Positions 6,687-13,380 of a stretch of 26,503 bases of DNA are shown here, one piece after another. Each line of letters opens with the position of its first letter. Positions within the stretch are counted from its first letter, which is position 1. This stretch comes from Clostridia bacterium (GTDB lineage: Bacteria > Bacillota_A > Clostridia > Oscillospirales > CAG-272): the NCBI GenBank assembly GCA_017462125.1, contig JAFTRQ010000127.1:1-26503 (forward strand), written 5' to 3'. Position numbers and translations under genes: made by a program. Under the pieces are notes generated by a model, which saw nothing but the letters and a program-made list of their open reading frames with translations, was not told where the DNA came from and made no database searches.

Positions 6687-7331
6687 AACAGCTCCGCCGA
6701 ACGGTCGCGCGCGGTCATGCCGAAAGGTCTCCGCGTGAGGAAAGTCCGGGCTTCACAGGGCAGGATAACTGATAACGTCAGCCACGGGTAACCGTCGGGA
6801 AAGTGCAACAGAAATAAACCGCCGAAGCTGTCGTGGAGAGTGTAGAAAAAAGCATTTTAATATTTAAAGCCACAAGAATAGCATGAAAGGTTCACAAGGG
6901 AACCCCCACTTGTGTGTTCCCCTCTTTCAAAAGCTCGTTAAGCTTTTGAAATTCACCCCTCATGGCGCCTTGAAAGGATAAAGAAATTTCGCCATCTGCG
7001 GATGGCGACCAACGCTCCGCGCGTTGGTTCAGCGGTCGCTTTTTGGAAAAAGCGACGCAAAAACTTTCCAAGCTTTTTGTTTTTGCTTATTGTTCTGTGC
7101 CCTCCACGCCAGCTCCGGTAAGGATGGAAAGGCGAGGTAAGAGCTCACCCACTCCTATGGTAACATAGGTTTGCTGTAAACCCTATCCGAAGCAACACCC
7201 AGGGGGAAGTCGCCCGTCTCCGCAAGGATACCCCTCGGTGGCACGACGCGTAAGCGTCGGAGCTTTTCGGTGACGAAAAGCAAAGATTGATGACCGTTTA
7301 AGACAGAACCCGGCTTACAGACGGAGCTGTT
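6687..7331 (+). ncRNA. rnpB: RNase P RNA, type A, with an enlarged P12
   Basis: This is the catalytic RNA of RNase P, which removes 5' leaders from tRNA precursors. A perfect 10-bp P1 stem joins 6687-6696 to 7322-7331. Conserved blocks are present: GAGGAAAGTCCGGGC (6737-6751), GTGCAACAGAAATAAACCGCCG (about 6803-6824), the GGTAAGGATGGAAAGG and GAGGTAAGAGCTC region (about 7117-7148), GAAGCAACACCC (about 7190-7202) and GACAGAACCCGGCTTA (7302-7317). The P13/P14 region (GAGGTAAGAGCTC, then CCTATGGTAACATAGG) matches the ancestral type A rather than the Bacillus type B. At 645 nt it is far longer than the usual 350-420 because of the insertion at 6839-7101 in P12. No terminator follows; rimO starts 26 bases downstream. 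Confidence 0.96.
6839..7101 (+). repeat. About 263-nt insertion of tandem hairpins in rnpB helix P12
   Basis: P12 is identifiable as GCTG-T-CGTGGAG (6827-6838) paired with CTCCACG-C-CAGC (7102-7113). Normally only a short loop lies between these arms; here there are 263 nt. They fold locally as a row of perfect hairpins: 6926-6935 with 6941-6950, 6989-6995 with 7002-7008, 7009-7015 with 7021-7027, 7035-7044 with 7047-7056, and 7057-7063 with 7080-7086. The segment 6875-6893 (AGAATAGCATGAAAGGTTC) is nearly identical to 9637-9655, pointing to a dispersed repeat as the source. The insert has no credible open reading frame. Confidence 0.85.
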
Positions 7332-7357
7332 CAAATTCACAGAAAAAAAGGATATAT

Positions 7358-8713
7358 ATGAAAATTGGATTTGTTTCTCTCGGATGTCCCAAAAATCAGC
7401 TTGACACCGAGGTTATGCTTCACGAAATTGCCTCCGCAGGACACGAGATCACGCCCGAAGAGACCGAGGCTGACATCGTGATCATAAACACCTGTGCTTT
7501 TATCGAATCGGCAAAAAAAGAAGCCATCGACAACATTCTTGACATCGCATATCTGAAAAAGCACCACTCGCTCAAGGGCATCATCGTAACGGGATGTATG
7601 GCCGAGCGTTACGGCAAGGAGATCCTCGAGGAATTCCCCGAGGTAGACGCGGTGCTTGGCGTCGGCAGTATTCACAGCATCGTGGAGGCTGTGGAATCGG
7701 TAGCCGAGCATGCAAGCAAGAAGCGCAAAAAGAGCGACCCCGACTGCCGCTATTATTCCCACGAGGACAAAAACACCGTCAAGCTCGGCGGCGACAGAAT
7801 TCTGACGACCCCCGATTACGCGGCATACCTGAAGATCAGCGAGGGCTGTGACAACCGTTGCACCTACTGCGCGATCCCCGACATTCGCGGATGCTTCCGC
7901 AGCCGTCCTATGGACGAGCTTGTTGCAGAGGCAAAGGATCTGGACGGTCTCGGCGTCAAGGAGCTGACAATTATTGCGCAGGACACCACACGCTACGGCA
8001 TCGATCTTTACGGCAAGTACTGTCTTGATGAGCTTTTGCATAGAATTACAGAGGAGACAAGTATTCCCTGGATCAGAGTTCTCTACTGCTACCCCGACAA
8101 GATCACAGACGGTCTTATCGAGGAGATGAAGAACAATCCTCGCATCCTTCCCTACATCGACCTTCCCCTTCAGCACATCAGCGACAAGGTGTTGAAGAGA
8201 ATGAACCGTCACGGCAACGGAGCGCTGATCCGCGAGGTGCTTGCGAAGCTCAAGAAGGAGATCCCCAACGTCACGATCCGCACCACCTTCATCGTAGGCT
8301 TCCCCGGCGAGACCGAGGAGGATTTCAATGAGCTTGCGGAGTTCATCAAATCCGAGAGATTTGACCGCGCGGGCGTATTCACCTACTCTCGCGAGGAAGG
8401 TACACCCGCATACGACTTCCCCGATCAGATCGACGAGCAGGTCAAGCTCGACCGCGAGGACATTCTGATGCGCTCGCAGATGCTGATCAACGAGGAAAAG
8501 AACAAGGAGAAGATCGGCAAGGTCATCGACGTTCTTTGCGAGGACTACGATCCCGTCAGCGAGTTTTACTTCGGCAGAAGCGCCGCAGACGCACCCGAGA
8601 TCGACGGCAAGGTCTTCTTCAAGTCCGAAAAGAAGATAGCCCCCGGTGAGTTCGTCAAGGTCAAGGTTCGCCGCGTTGAGGACTACGATCTCTGCGGCTT
8701 CGCTTTGCAGTGA
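7358..8713 (+). CDS. rimO: Ribosomal protein S12 methylthiotransferase RimO
   Basis: RimO is a radical-SAM enzyme that adds a methylthio group to the conserved aspartate of ribosomal protein S12. The 451-residue protein has an N-terminal UPF0004 domain with the three cluster-binding cysteines Cys10 (GCPKN), Cys46 (NTCAF) and Cys80 (TGCMAER), a radical-SAM domain with the CxxxCxxC motif at Cys164, Cys168 and Cys171, and a C-terminal TRAM domain (about 385-450). The GCPKNQLDTE wording and the length separate it from the paralogue MiaB, which acts on tRNA. AAAGGA (7347-7352) lies 5 bases before the ATG. No promoter or terminator separates it from rnpB 26 bases upstream, so it may be read from the rnpB promoter. 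Confidence 0.97.
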   Translation: MKIGFVSLGCPKNQLDTEVMLHEIASAGHEITPEETEADIVIINTCAFIESAKKEAIDNILDIAYLKKHHSLKGIIVTGCMAERYGKEILEEFPEVDAVLGVGSIHSIVEAVESVAEHASKKRKKSDPDCRYYSHEDKNTVKLGGDRILTTPDYAAYLKISEGCDNRCTYCAIPDIRGCFRSRPMDELVAEAKDLDGLGVKELTIIAQDTTRYGIDLYGKYCLDELLHRITEETSIPWIRVLYCYPDKITDGLIEEMKNNPRILPYIDLPLQHISDKVLKRMNRHGNGALIREVLAKLKKEIPNVTIRTTFIVGFPGETEEDFNELAEFIKSERFDRAGVFTYSREEGTPAYDFPDQIDEQVKLDREDILMRSQMLINEEKNKEKIGKVIDVLCEDYDPVSEFYFGRSAADAPEIDGKVFFKSEKKIAPGEFVKVKVRRVEDYDLCGFALQ

Positions 8714-8723
8714 GGAGGCGCGT

Positions 8724-8772
8724 TCGATAACCTTTTTAGGCAAAAAGGTTATCGAGCTCTCCAAAAGCCTTC
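8724..8772 (+). repeat. Perfect hairpin with CTCCAAAAGCCTT tail behind rimO
   Basis: A 14-bp perfect stem (8724-8737 with 8742-8755, containing AACCTTTTT/AAAAAGGTT) and a 4-base loop begin 10 bases after the rimO stop. No T tract follows; instead there is CTCTCCAAAAGCCTT, resembling the tails at 9571-9593 and 10627-10644. It may end or stabilise the rimO transcript. The rest of the spacer to 8908 holds two small stems (ACCTAAA/TTTAGGT near 8783-8809 and GGTGAAACTTCACC near 8814-8828) but no clear promoter. Confidence 0.6.
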
Positions 8773-8908
8773 AATAAGGATAGACCTAAAAGTAGCCGGT
8801 TTAGGTTATGAAACGGTGAAACTTCACCCGCGCTTCTCTGCTACCGTGTTGCAAGCAGAATTTTAGCGTTTGCTTTACAATGAATTAACTAACAGAAAGG
8901 CATTGATT

Positions 8909-9535
8909 ATGAAAATGAACCTTCCAAACAAGCTGTCGGTGCTCCGACTCATTATGGTTCCGATCTTTATGGTCGTTATGCTCCTTCCCGTATTCACGGA
9001 TTTTTCCGCAACGGCAGATATGATCCTGACTCTTACGGGCGCGTTCCTATTTATCGCCGCGTCCCTTACCGATATGCTTGACGGCAAGATCGCAAGAAAG
9101 TACAATCTCGTCACCGATTTCGGCAAGTTTATCGACCCTCTCGCCGACAAATTTATGGTCATCGGCGCGATGATGTGCATTTTCTTTACCAATGCAGGCA
9201 ACATCCGTATGTTCACCCTCTATTTCGCGGCTCTCGTGGTAGTAGTATTCCGTGAGCTTGCGGTCACCGCTATCCGACTTATCGCAGCTTCAAGCAAGGA
9301 AAAGGTTGTCATCGCGGCGAATATGCTTGGCAAGCTGAAGACCGTTACCCAGATCGTTGCCATCTGCGCGGCGATCATTGAGCCCGTGATCTACGGCGCG
9401 CTGAAGCTTGACGTCAAGCTTCTCGGCTTCCCTCCCATCACGCTTGTGACCACCGTTCTGATGATCTATCTCACCATCCACTCCGGCATCAACTACATAG
9501 CAGGTGCTTGGAAATATCTTGATCCTCAAAAATGA
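8909..9535 (+). CDS. pgsA: CDP-diacylglycerol--glycerol-3-phosphate 3-phosphatidyltransferase
   Basis: PgsA makes phosphatidylglycerophosphate from CDP-diacylglycerol and glycerol-3-phosphate, the committed step to phosphatidylglycerol and cardiolipin, in the membrane. The 208-residue product carries the CDP-alcohol phosphotransferase signature: Asp58-Gly59, Ala62-Arg63, Gly72, Asp76 and Asp80. It has about five or six hydrophobic segments and the typical N-terminal NLPNKLSVLRL stretch. The start at 8909 is preferred over the frame's earlier start at 8870 because AGAAAGG (8894-8900) sits 8 bases upstream and the family normally begins at MNLPNKLS. A pgsA gene after a MiaB/RimO-type gene is a common arrangement in Firmicutes, supporting the assignment. 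Confidence 0.95.
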   Translation: MKMNLPNKLSVLRLIMVPIFMVVMLLPVFTDFSATADMILTLTGAFLFIAASLTDMLDGKIARKYNLVTDFGKFIDPLADKFMVIGAMMCIFFTNAGNIRMFTLYFAALVVVVFRELAVTAIRLIAASSKEKVVIAANMLGKLKTVTQIVAICAAIIEPVIYGALKLDVKLLGFPPITLVTTVLMIYLTIHSGINYIAGAWKYLDPQK

Positions 9536-9547
9536 TTTCAAGGCTTC

Positions 9548-9593
9548 TCGGGGGGAGTGGATCCCCCCGAACCCCACCCTTTCCCCAAAACCT
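9548..9593 (+). repeat. GC-rich hairpin with ACCCCACCCTTTCC tail behind pgsA
   Basis: TCGGGGGGA (9548-9556) pairs with TCCCCCCGA (9562-9570), followed by ACCCCACCCTTTCCCC and AAAACCT. This matches the layout of the elements behind rimO and behind the TIM-barrel gene. Probably a 3'-end hairpin of the pgsA transcript. Confidence 0.6.
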
Positions 9594-9642
9594 CAAAACA
9601 AATTATTTTTAAATCAAAAGCATCATTGTTATAAGGAGAATA

Positions 9643-9755
9643 GCGTGAAAGGTACTTCCAGCTAATAGGTAATTTTACCGCAAGGCGGTGTAGTGATCTC
9701 CACTACTCGCCTGTGGCGTAATTCACGCACGAATTTTGCCTTATCGGCAAAATTC
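9643..9755 (+). repeat. MITE-like inverted-repeat region upstream of the TIM-barrel gene
   Basis: GCGTGAA (9643-9649) and TTCACGC (9722-9728) are terminal inverted repeats of an 86-bp segment with internal stems (ACCGC/GCGGT near 9676-9689; GTAGTG/CACTAC near 9690-9706). It is followed at once by a perfect 10-bp hairpin, GAATTTTGCC (9731-9740) with GGCAAAATTC (9746-9755). Its left edge (9637-9655) is shared with the rnpB insertion. No open frame lies in it. Confidence 0.6.
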
Positions 9756-9799
9756 ATTGATTACTATATTATGCCGCCGTGTGCGGCGGAATGGAGATT
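9752..9799 (+). repeat. Hairpin plus Shine-Dalgarno cassette, copy 2
   Basis: ATTCATTGATTA, then a GCCGC/GCGGC hairpin (about 9773-9787), then GGAATGGAGATT, immediately before the start codon at 9803. It mirrors 544-587 in order and sequence. Confidence 0.6.
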
Positions 9800-9802
9800 A
9801 AA

Positions 9803-10579
9803 ATGTTTAAGAATCTTGGCGTACAGCTTTACACAATCAGAGATTTTATGAATGACCCCGCCTTTGCGGACGTTGCCTTCGGCAAGCTTGCAGAGATGGG
9901 CTACACCGAGGCGCACACAGCGGGAAACGCTTTTGACGCAAAGCTTTTCGGAGAGCTTCTCGCAAAGCACGGTATTAAGATCATCGGCACGCACTACGAC
10001 GGAGGCGCGATCTTCAACAAGCCCGAGGAGACCATTGAAGTCCACAAAATGTGGGGCACCACCACCGTTGGTATCGGCGGTATGCCTATGCCTCCCAGAA
10101 CCAACCTTGACGAGCTGAAGAAATTCATTGCCGACTGCAACCGCATAGCCGAGATCTACGCGAAGGCAGGCATGAAGCTGAGCTATCACAACCATCACTT
10201 TGAGTTCGTTCGCATCGACGGCTACAAGACGGTTATGGACTATCTTTACGAGGGTCTTGACCCTGCCACCACATCCTTTGTTCTCGACACCTGCTGGGTT
10301 TCCGCAGGCGGCGGCGACGTTGTGGATTGGATTGAAAAGCTTGAAGGCCGCATCGACATTCTCCACCTGAAGGATATGACCCTGAAGATGAAGAACGGCG
10401 TTTATCAGCCCGAGATGTGTGAGATCGGCTACGGTAACCTCTCTTGGGATCCCATTATGGCGGCTGCCGAAAAGATCGGTGTCAATCATTACATTGTTGA
10501 GCAGGACGCTTACTTTACAGGCTCCCCCTTCAACAGCCTCAAAATGAGCGCGGATTACTTGAAAAAGTATATGATTTAA
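9803..10579 (+). CDS. Sugar phosphate isomerase/epimerase-like TIM barrel protein
   Basis: The 258-residue product belongs to the AP endonuclease family 2 / xylose isomerase-like TIM-barrel superfamily (IolE/IolI/YcjR type), enzymes that isomerise or epimerise sugars or inositols, usually with a divalent metal. Typical marks are GVQLYTIRDF near the N-terminus, LSYHNHHFEF (about 132-141), FVLDTCWVSAGG (about 157-168), ILHLKDM (about 188-194) and the C-terminal IVEQD (about 232-236). The Glu, Asp, His and Glu metal ligands expected of the family can be placed in these motifs. The start at 9803 is chosen for GGAG (9793-9796) 6 bases upstream. No sugar transporter or kinase is next to it, so the substrate is unknown. 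It has no visible promoter other than sequence within the repeat region. Confidence 0.88.
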   Translation: MFKNLGVQLYTIRDFMNDPAFADVAFGKLAEMGYTEAHTAGNAFDAKLFGELLAKHGIKIIGTHYDGGAIFNKPEETIEVHKMWGTTTVGIGGMPMPPRTNLDELKKFIADCNRIAEIYAKAGMKLSYHNHHFEFVRIDGYKTVMDYLYEGLDPATTSFVLDTCWVSAGGGDVVDWIEKLEGRIDILHLKDMTLKMKNGVYQPEMCEIGYGNLSWDPIMAAAEKIGVNHYIVEQDAYFTGSPFNSLKMSADYLKKYMI

Positions 10580-10588
10580 CAAACAGAT

Positions 10589-10644
10589 TGCGGGGGAACC
10601 TTTTGTGAACAAAAGGTTCCCCCGCACCCCTTTCCAAAAACCTT
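10589..10644 (+). terminator. 17-bp perfect hairpin with CCCCTTTCC tail behind the TIM-barrel gene
   Basis: TGCGGGGGAACCTTTTG (10589-10605) pairs perfectly with CAAAAGGTTCCCCCGCA (10610-10626) around a 4-base loop. The tail CCCCTTTCCAAAAACCT follows instead of a T run. It is the third member of the local hairpin-and-tail family and most likely ends the transcript. The spacer to 10736 holds nothing else I can identify. Confidence 0.65.
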
Positions 10645-10736
10645 AAAGCATTCGGTTTTCAAGATTTAAAATGACGCTCAACTAAAAAAGTTATATTAGT
10701 ATAAATTCAAGCAACGAGTCGATAACAGATACGGAT

Positions 10737-11792
10737 TTATTGAATCAAGCCCCCAACAAATCGCTTCGTAAACTCGGTCAGCGCGGCGAAATCCATGGCA
10801 TTTTTATAGATATCCTCCAGCAAAAAGTGATAGACCTTCGCCTCGCTCAATGCGTGCAGCGCGCCGTCAAGGCAATCCTGATAGAGCCTTGTGGCGTAAC
10901 GCAATTCCCCTCTCACCCGACGCAGCCTTTCCGCGCGGATAAATCTTTTGGGGTTCACGGTTTTACCGCTATCGTCTGAGTCGTAGTCATCCCCTTCTGC
11001 AAGCAAAAACGCGGTTCTATTGTCCTCGATAAAGATTCCGTCAAGGTGCCTTGGGTCTACGGGATCGTAGGACAGCCGCACCGTCACAGCTTTTCCCCGC
11101 AGCGCTTCACCCACAGCGTCAAGAATCACCTGCCCAACGCCATAAAAGCCACCGACCCAAAAGATTCTGTCCGCATTGACTTCAAAGCTGTCAAAGCGGT
11201 GCTTTCCCGTCATAGCAACCGCCCGCAAGATCACAGGCTTTGTATGTAAAGTGCCAACGGGAAGGTCAAGAGATCTGACCATTCTTTCAGCCGCGCCCCT
11301 CAGCTTTTCCATATCCGTTGCACTCCGCAAAAGCGAATCGGTCACAGCACGTAAATTCCCGCAGGAGCGCAGGTAGTCGTAAGCCCGCTTATATGCGGCG
11401 CTTTTTTTGTTTGACAGCGCAAAAATCTCGTTTTTTTGCTCCCCAAGCAATTCCGAATTCCAAAACTGCCCTAAATTGACGATCTCTTCCTTTACCCCGG
11501 GGTGCGTGGGCTCCCATACGTGGGGAGCGGTTCCGTCAAGGATCCCGATGTGCTTCCCTTCTTTTTCTATCAATACCCCGTCAAGCGAGCTTGGGTCGGA
11601 GGAGCAATAATAATACTCCACATGGTGTCCCTTTTGGATCGCCTCGGATGCGCATTTTTTCATAAAGCTTGATTTTCCCGTGCCCGGACCGCCCTTGATC
11701 ACGTACAGCCTGTCGACGTCGCCAAAGACGTCGGGAAAATAATTTCGGAATCCCTCCGAAGAATTGGATGCCGCGAAATATTTGTGTTGCAT
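10737..11792 (-). CDS. P-loop ATPase with an intact and a degenerate half (PRK06851-like)
   Basis: This 351-residue protein resembles a poorly characterised Firmicute ATPase family with two P-loop halves. The first half has a textbook Walker A, GGPGTGKS (residues 34-41), then VEYYYCSSDPSSLDGVLIE (about 58-76). The second half repeats the pattern, RIFWVGGFYGVGQ and then YDPVDPRHLDGIFIE, but the Walker A position reads GGFYGVGQ (214-221), lacking both the Lys and the Ser/Thr needed to hold phosphate. The second site is thus probably a pseudo-nucleotide-binding fold. No membrane segment or signal peptide is seen. The ATG at 11792 has AAAGGA about 9 bases upstream. It is a single gene between convergent and co-directional neighbours. 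Function is unknown; the family name is from memory and should be confirmed. Confidence 0.75.
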   Translation of the reverse strand: MQHKYFAASNSSEGFRNYFPDVFGDVDRLYVIKGGPGTGKSSFMKKCASEAIQKGHHVEYYYCSSDPSSLDGVLIEKEGKHIGILDGTAPHVWEPTHPGVKEEIVNLGQFWNSELLGEQKNEIFALSNKKSAAYKRAYDYLRSCGNLRAVTDSLLRSATDMEKLRGAAERMVRSLDLPVGTLHTKPVILRAVAMTGKHRFDSFEVNADRIFWVGGFYGVGQVILDAVGEALRGKAVTVRLSYDPVDPRHLDGIFIEDNRTAFLLAEGDDYDSDDSGKTVNPKRFIRAERLRRVRGELRYATRLYQDCLDGALHALSEAKVYHFLLEDIYKNAMDFAALTEFTKRFVGGLIQ

Positions 11793-11896
11793 AAAACGTT
11801 GTCCTTTCTGCCGTTAAGACTTCTTTCTGTACATTTTATGCAACAGACGGCTTGTTTGTTTTCATTATTTTAATTATTCTGTAAATTGCAATTTAT

Positions 11897-11951
11897 AGGT
11901 TAGATTTATATGTTCATTTCAGCTGGTGACAGAAAATGAACATAATAACCT
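11897..11951. repeat. Long imperfect palindrome upstream of the P-loop ATPase gene
   Basis: TATGTTCATTT (11909-11919) pairs perfectly with AAATGAACATA (11934-11944); inside it CTG and CAG continue the stem, and outside it AGGTTA (11897-11902) faces TAACCT (about 11946-11951). The whole forms a cruciform-capable element in the gap between spoIIIAH and the ATPase gene. It could be a dyad operator or a small repeat. Confidence 0.5.
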
Positions 11952-11989
11952 CACCAAAATTTAAACACTCACCCATCCACACAAACCGC

Positions 11990-12014
11990 GAGGGAGACCT
12001 TTTTAGTCTCCCTC
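11990..12014 (-). terminator. Hairpin after spoIIIAH, possible operon terminator
   Basis: GAGGGAGAC (11990-11998) and GTCTCCCTC (12006-12014) form a perfect 9-bp stem six bases past the spoIIIAH stop. There is no T run on the minus-strand 3' side, so termination is inferred from position and stability. Confidence 0.5.
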
Positions 12015-12020
12015 ATAAAA

Positions 12021-12617
12021 TTATTTTCTCGCCGTGATGGTAATATTCACAGGCTCGATTCCCGTGTATTCGTAGACAACGGTATTGATCTGCGCAAGCT
12101 GTGCGGGTGTCAGCTCACCGGAGCACTTTACCACGATGCTTGCCGTCTCGCCGTTGATCACGGCAACACACTGCTCAAAGCCCTTGGAAACGATCACCGA
12201 TTCAATGTCCGCCTCCTGCTTCATTTCAAGAGAAAGCTGCTTGATCTCTGCAACCGCCTCGGCTTTTACCTCATCGGTAGCGTTCTGATTGTCAACTACG
12301 GCATTGAGCACCTCAAGCGCCTCATCGCGCGCTCTCTGACGGCTGACCTGTACGGTTGCGAAGTAGCTGTCGGTAACGGATGCGGCGTCGGTCTCTGCCT
12401 CGTCGCCCGAGGTGGGATTCTTGGAGTTGTCAAGCTCGCCCGACATCCCCGTGCTGCCGCTATAAGTATAGCCGTCGCCGTTGTCATCGGAGAAGAACAT
12501 CCAATTCAGCCACACAGCCGCGCCGATCAACACCACCGCGCACACGATGATCAGATTCCTTTTTCCCGCCTTGGTAAAGAAATTCTTTACCGCCTTGATT
12601 TTGTCATTAACTGCCAT
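12021..12617 (-). CDS. spoIIIAH: Stage III sporulation protein AH
   Basis: SpoIIIAH is the mother-cell protein whose YscJ/FliF-like ring-forming domain meets SpoIIQ in the intermembrane space during engulfment. The 198-residue product has a basic N-terminus, one TM segment (about 21-40), an Asp/Ser/Gly-rich linker (about 43-82), and a C-terminal domain (about 85-198) with the family wording YFATVQVSRQRARDEALE and the terminal GIEPVNITI. It is the last gene of the operon, separated from spoIIIAG by 214 bases that hold an inverted-repeat element. The Shine-Dalgarno site is GGAGGACAGAAAG, some 4-15 bases ahead of the ATG at 12617. Confidence 0.93.
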   Translation of the reverse strand: MAVNDKIKAVKNFFTKAGKRNLIIVCAVVLIGAAVWLNWMFFSDDNGDGYTYSGSTGMSGELDNSKNPTSGDEAETDAASVTDSYFATVQVSRQRARDEALEVLNAVVDNQNATDEVKAEAVAEIKQLSLEMKQEADIESVIVSKGFEQCVAVINGETASIVVKCSGELTPAQLAQINTVVYEYTGIEPVNITITARK

Positions 12618-12648
12618 TCTTTCTGTCCTCCCGGGAGTATTTTATGGT

Positions 12649-12762
12649 TAGCCGAACGGGAGTCGAACCGAATTGCCCGACGACGGTGCATTTTCGCATC
12701 TTTCGGCGTGCTTTCGCTCGCAAGATTTCTAAAACCAACTCGGTTCGACTCCCGTTCGGCTA
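12649..12762. repeat. Inverted-repeat element with tRNA T-loop-like arms inside spoIIIA
   Basis: Arms of 23 bp, 12649-12671 and 12740-12762, are perfect inverted copies separated by 68 bases. Each arm contains GGTTCGACTCC (or its complement), an exact fit to the tRNA T-loop/B-box consensus GGTTCGANTCC, but no cloverleaf can be completed. The outermost bases are TA on both sides, as a TA target duplication would leave. It sits in the spoIIIAG-AH gap and would be transcribed as a long hairpin. Confidence 0.7.
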
Positions 12763-12831
12763 CGCTACATTATATTGAATCGGCCTTTATGATATGCATC
12801 ATTTCCAAAATTTGTGAGAAAACAAAGACCG

Positions 12832-13362
12832 TTATTTCCCCTCCGACACGTACACCCTCGTCAGGGGCAAGCCGTACGTCGCTGACAGCAGCGCGGCGAT
12901 CTCATTCCGCACCGATGCGCTTCCGCCCGTGTCGCAGACCACGCCGATGCCCGACAGCTGCGGCAGGCTTTCGCCAATATAAAGCGCGTGAGAATTGGAA
13001 CCGCTCCCGATGATCACGTATTCGCATTTATCCGTACTGCCCGATTGGGTATTCTGTGCGTAGATACTGCCGCCCAAGCCGTCAAAGAACACCACCGCGG
13101 TCGCATTCTTCACACCCGACACGCTCCTGCAAACATCCTCTACCTCCCGCCGTACCGTCTCCTTATATTGCAAAAATACAACTTGACGGTCCTGCGCCTC
13201 AACGTCTCCGCCTGCCTGCTCACCTTCCTTTTCAGATAAGCCAAAGCTTCCGATCAAAAGCAACGCAATGCCCACCGCAAAGCCAATGATGATCAGCTTC
13301 AGCATCCCATTCTTTTTCATATGATGCACAGCACCCGCCACCTCGTTGGATCGATCCCCCAT
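12832..13362 (-). CDS. spoIIIAG: Stage III sporulation protein AG
   Basis: SpoIIIAG forms a large ring in the mother-cell membrane as part of the channel between mother cell and forespore. The 176-residue product has a cytoplasmic N-terminus of about 20 residues, a single TM segment (about 21-42, LKLIIIGFAVGIALLLIG), and a ring-building domain with the KNATAVVFFDG and GVVCDTGGSASVRNEI motifs typical of the family. AAAGGA lies 9 bases before the ATG at 13362, 18 bases after the spoIIIAF stop. The length is slightly below the Bacillus protein but normal for Clostridia. Confidence 0.93.
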   Translation of the reverse strand: MGDRSNEVAGAVHHMKKNGMLKLIIIGFAVGIALLLIGSFGLSEKEGEQAGGDVEAQDRQVVFLQYKETVRREVEDVCRSVSGVKNATAVVFFDGLGGSIYAQNTQSGSTDKCEYVIIGSGSNSHALYIGESLPQLSGIGVVCDTGGSASVRNEIAALLSATYGLPLTRVYVSEGK

Positions 13363-13380
13363 ACCGTCCCATCCTTTCTC

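Noticed and set aside
6893..6920. H-type pseudoknot in the rnpB insert (CACAAG/CTTGTG crossed by GGAAC/GTTCC)
   Set aside because: The pairings cross, but the first connecting loop would have no bases, and several competing simple hairpins use the same bases.
7155..7340. Minus-strand open frame of 61 codons across the 3' part of rnpB
   Set aside because: It is the antisense of conserved RNase P RNA sequence, a well-known source of false hypothetical proteins.
7337..8764. 475-codon minus-strand open frame opposite rimO
   Set aside because: Complete mirror of rimO, a clear family member with all catalytic cysteines; codon bias produces long antisense frames throughout the window.
9764..10627. 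287-codon minus-strand open frame opposite the TIM-barrel gene
   Set aside because: Antisense shadow; the plus-strand gene has an RBS and family motifs.
12649..12762. tRNA gene suggested by the T-loop sequence
   Set aside because: No D-arm, anticodon arm or acceptor stem can be built on either strand; the T-loop motif occurs in both arms of an inverted repeat instead.
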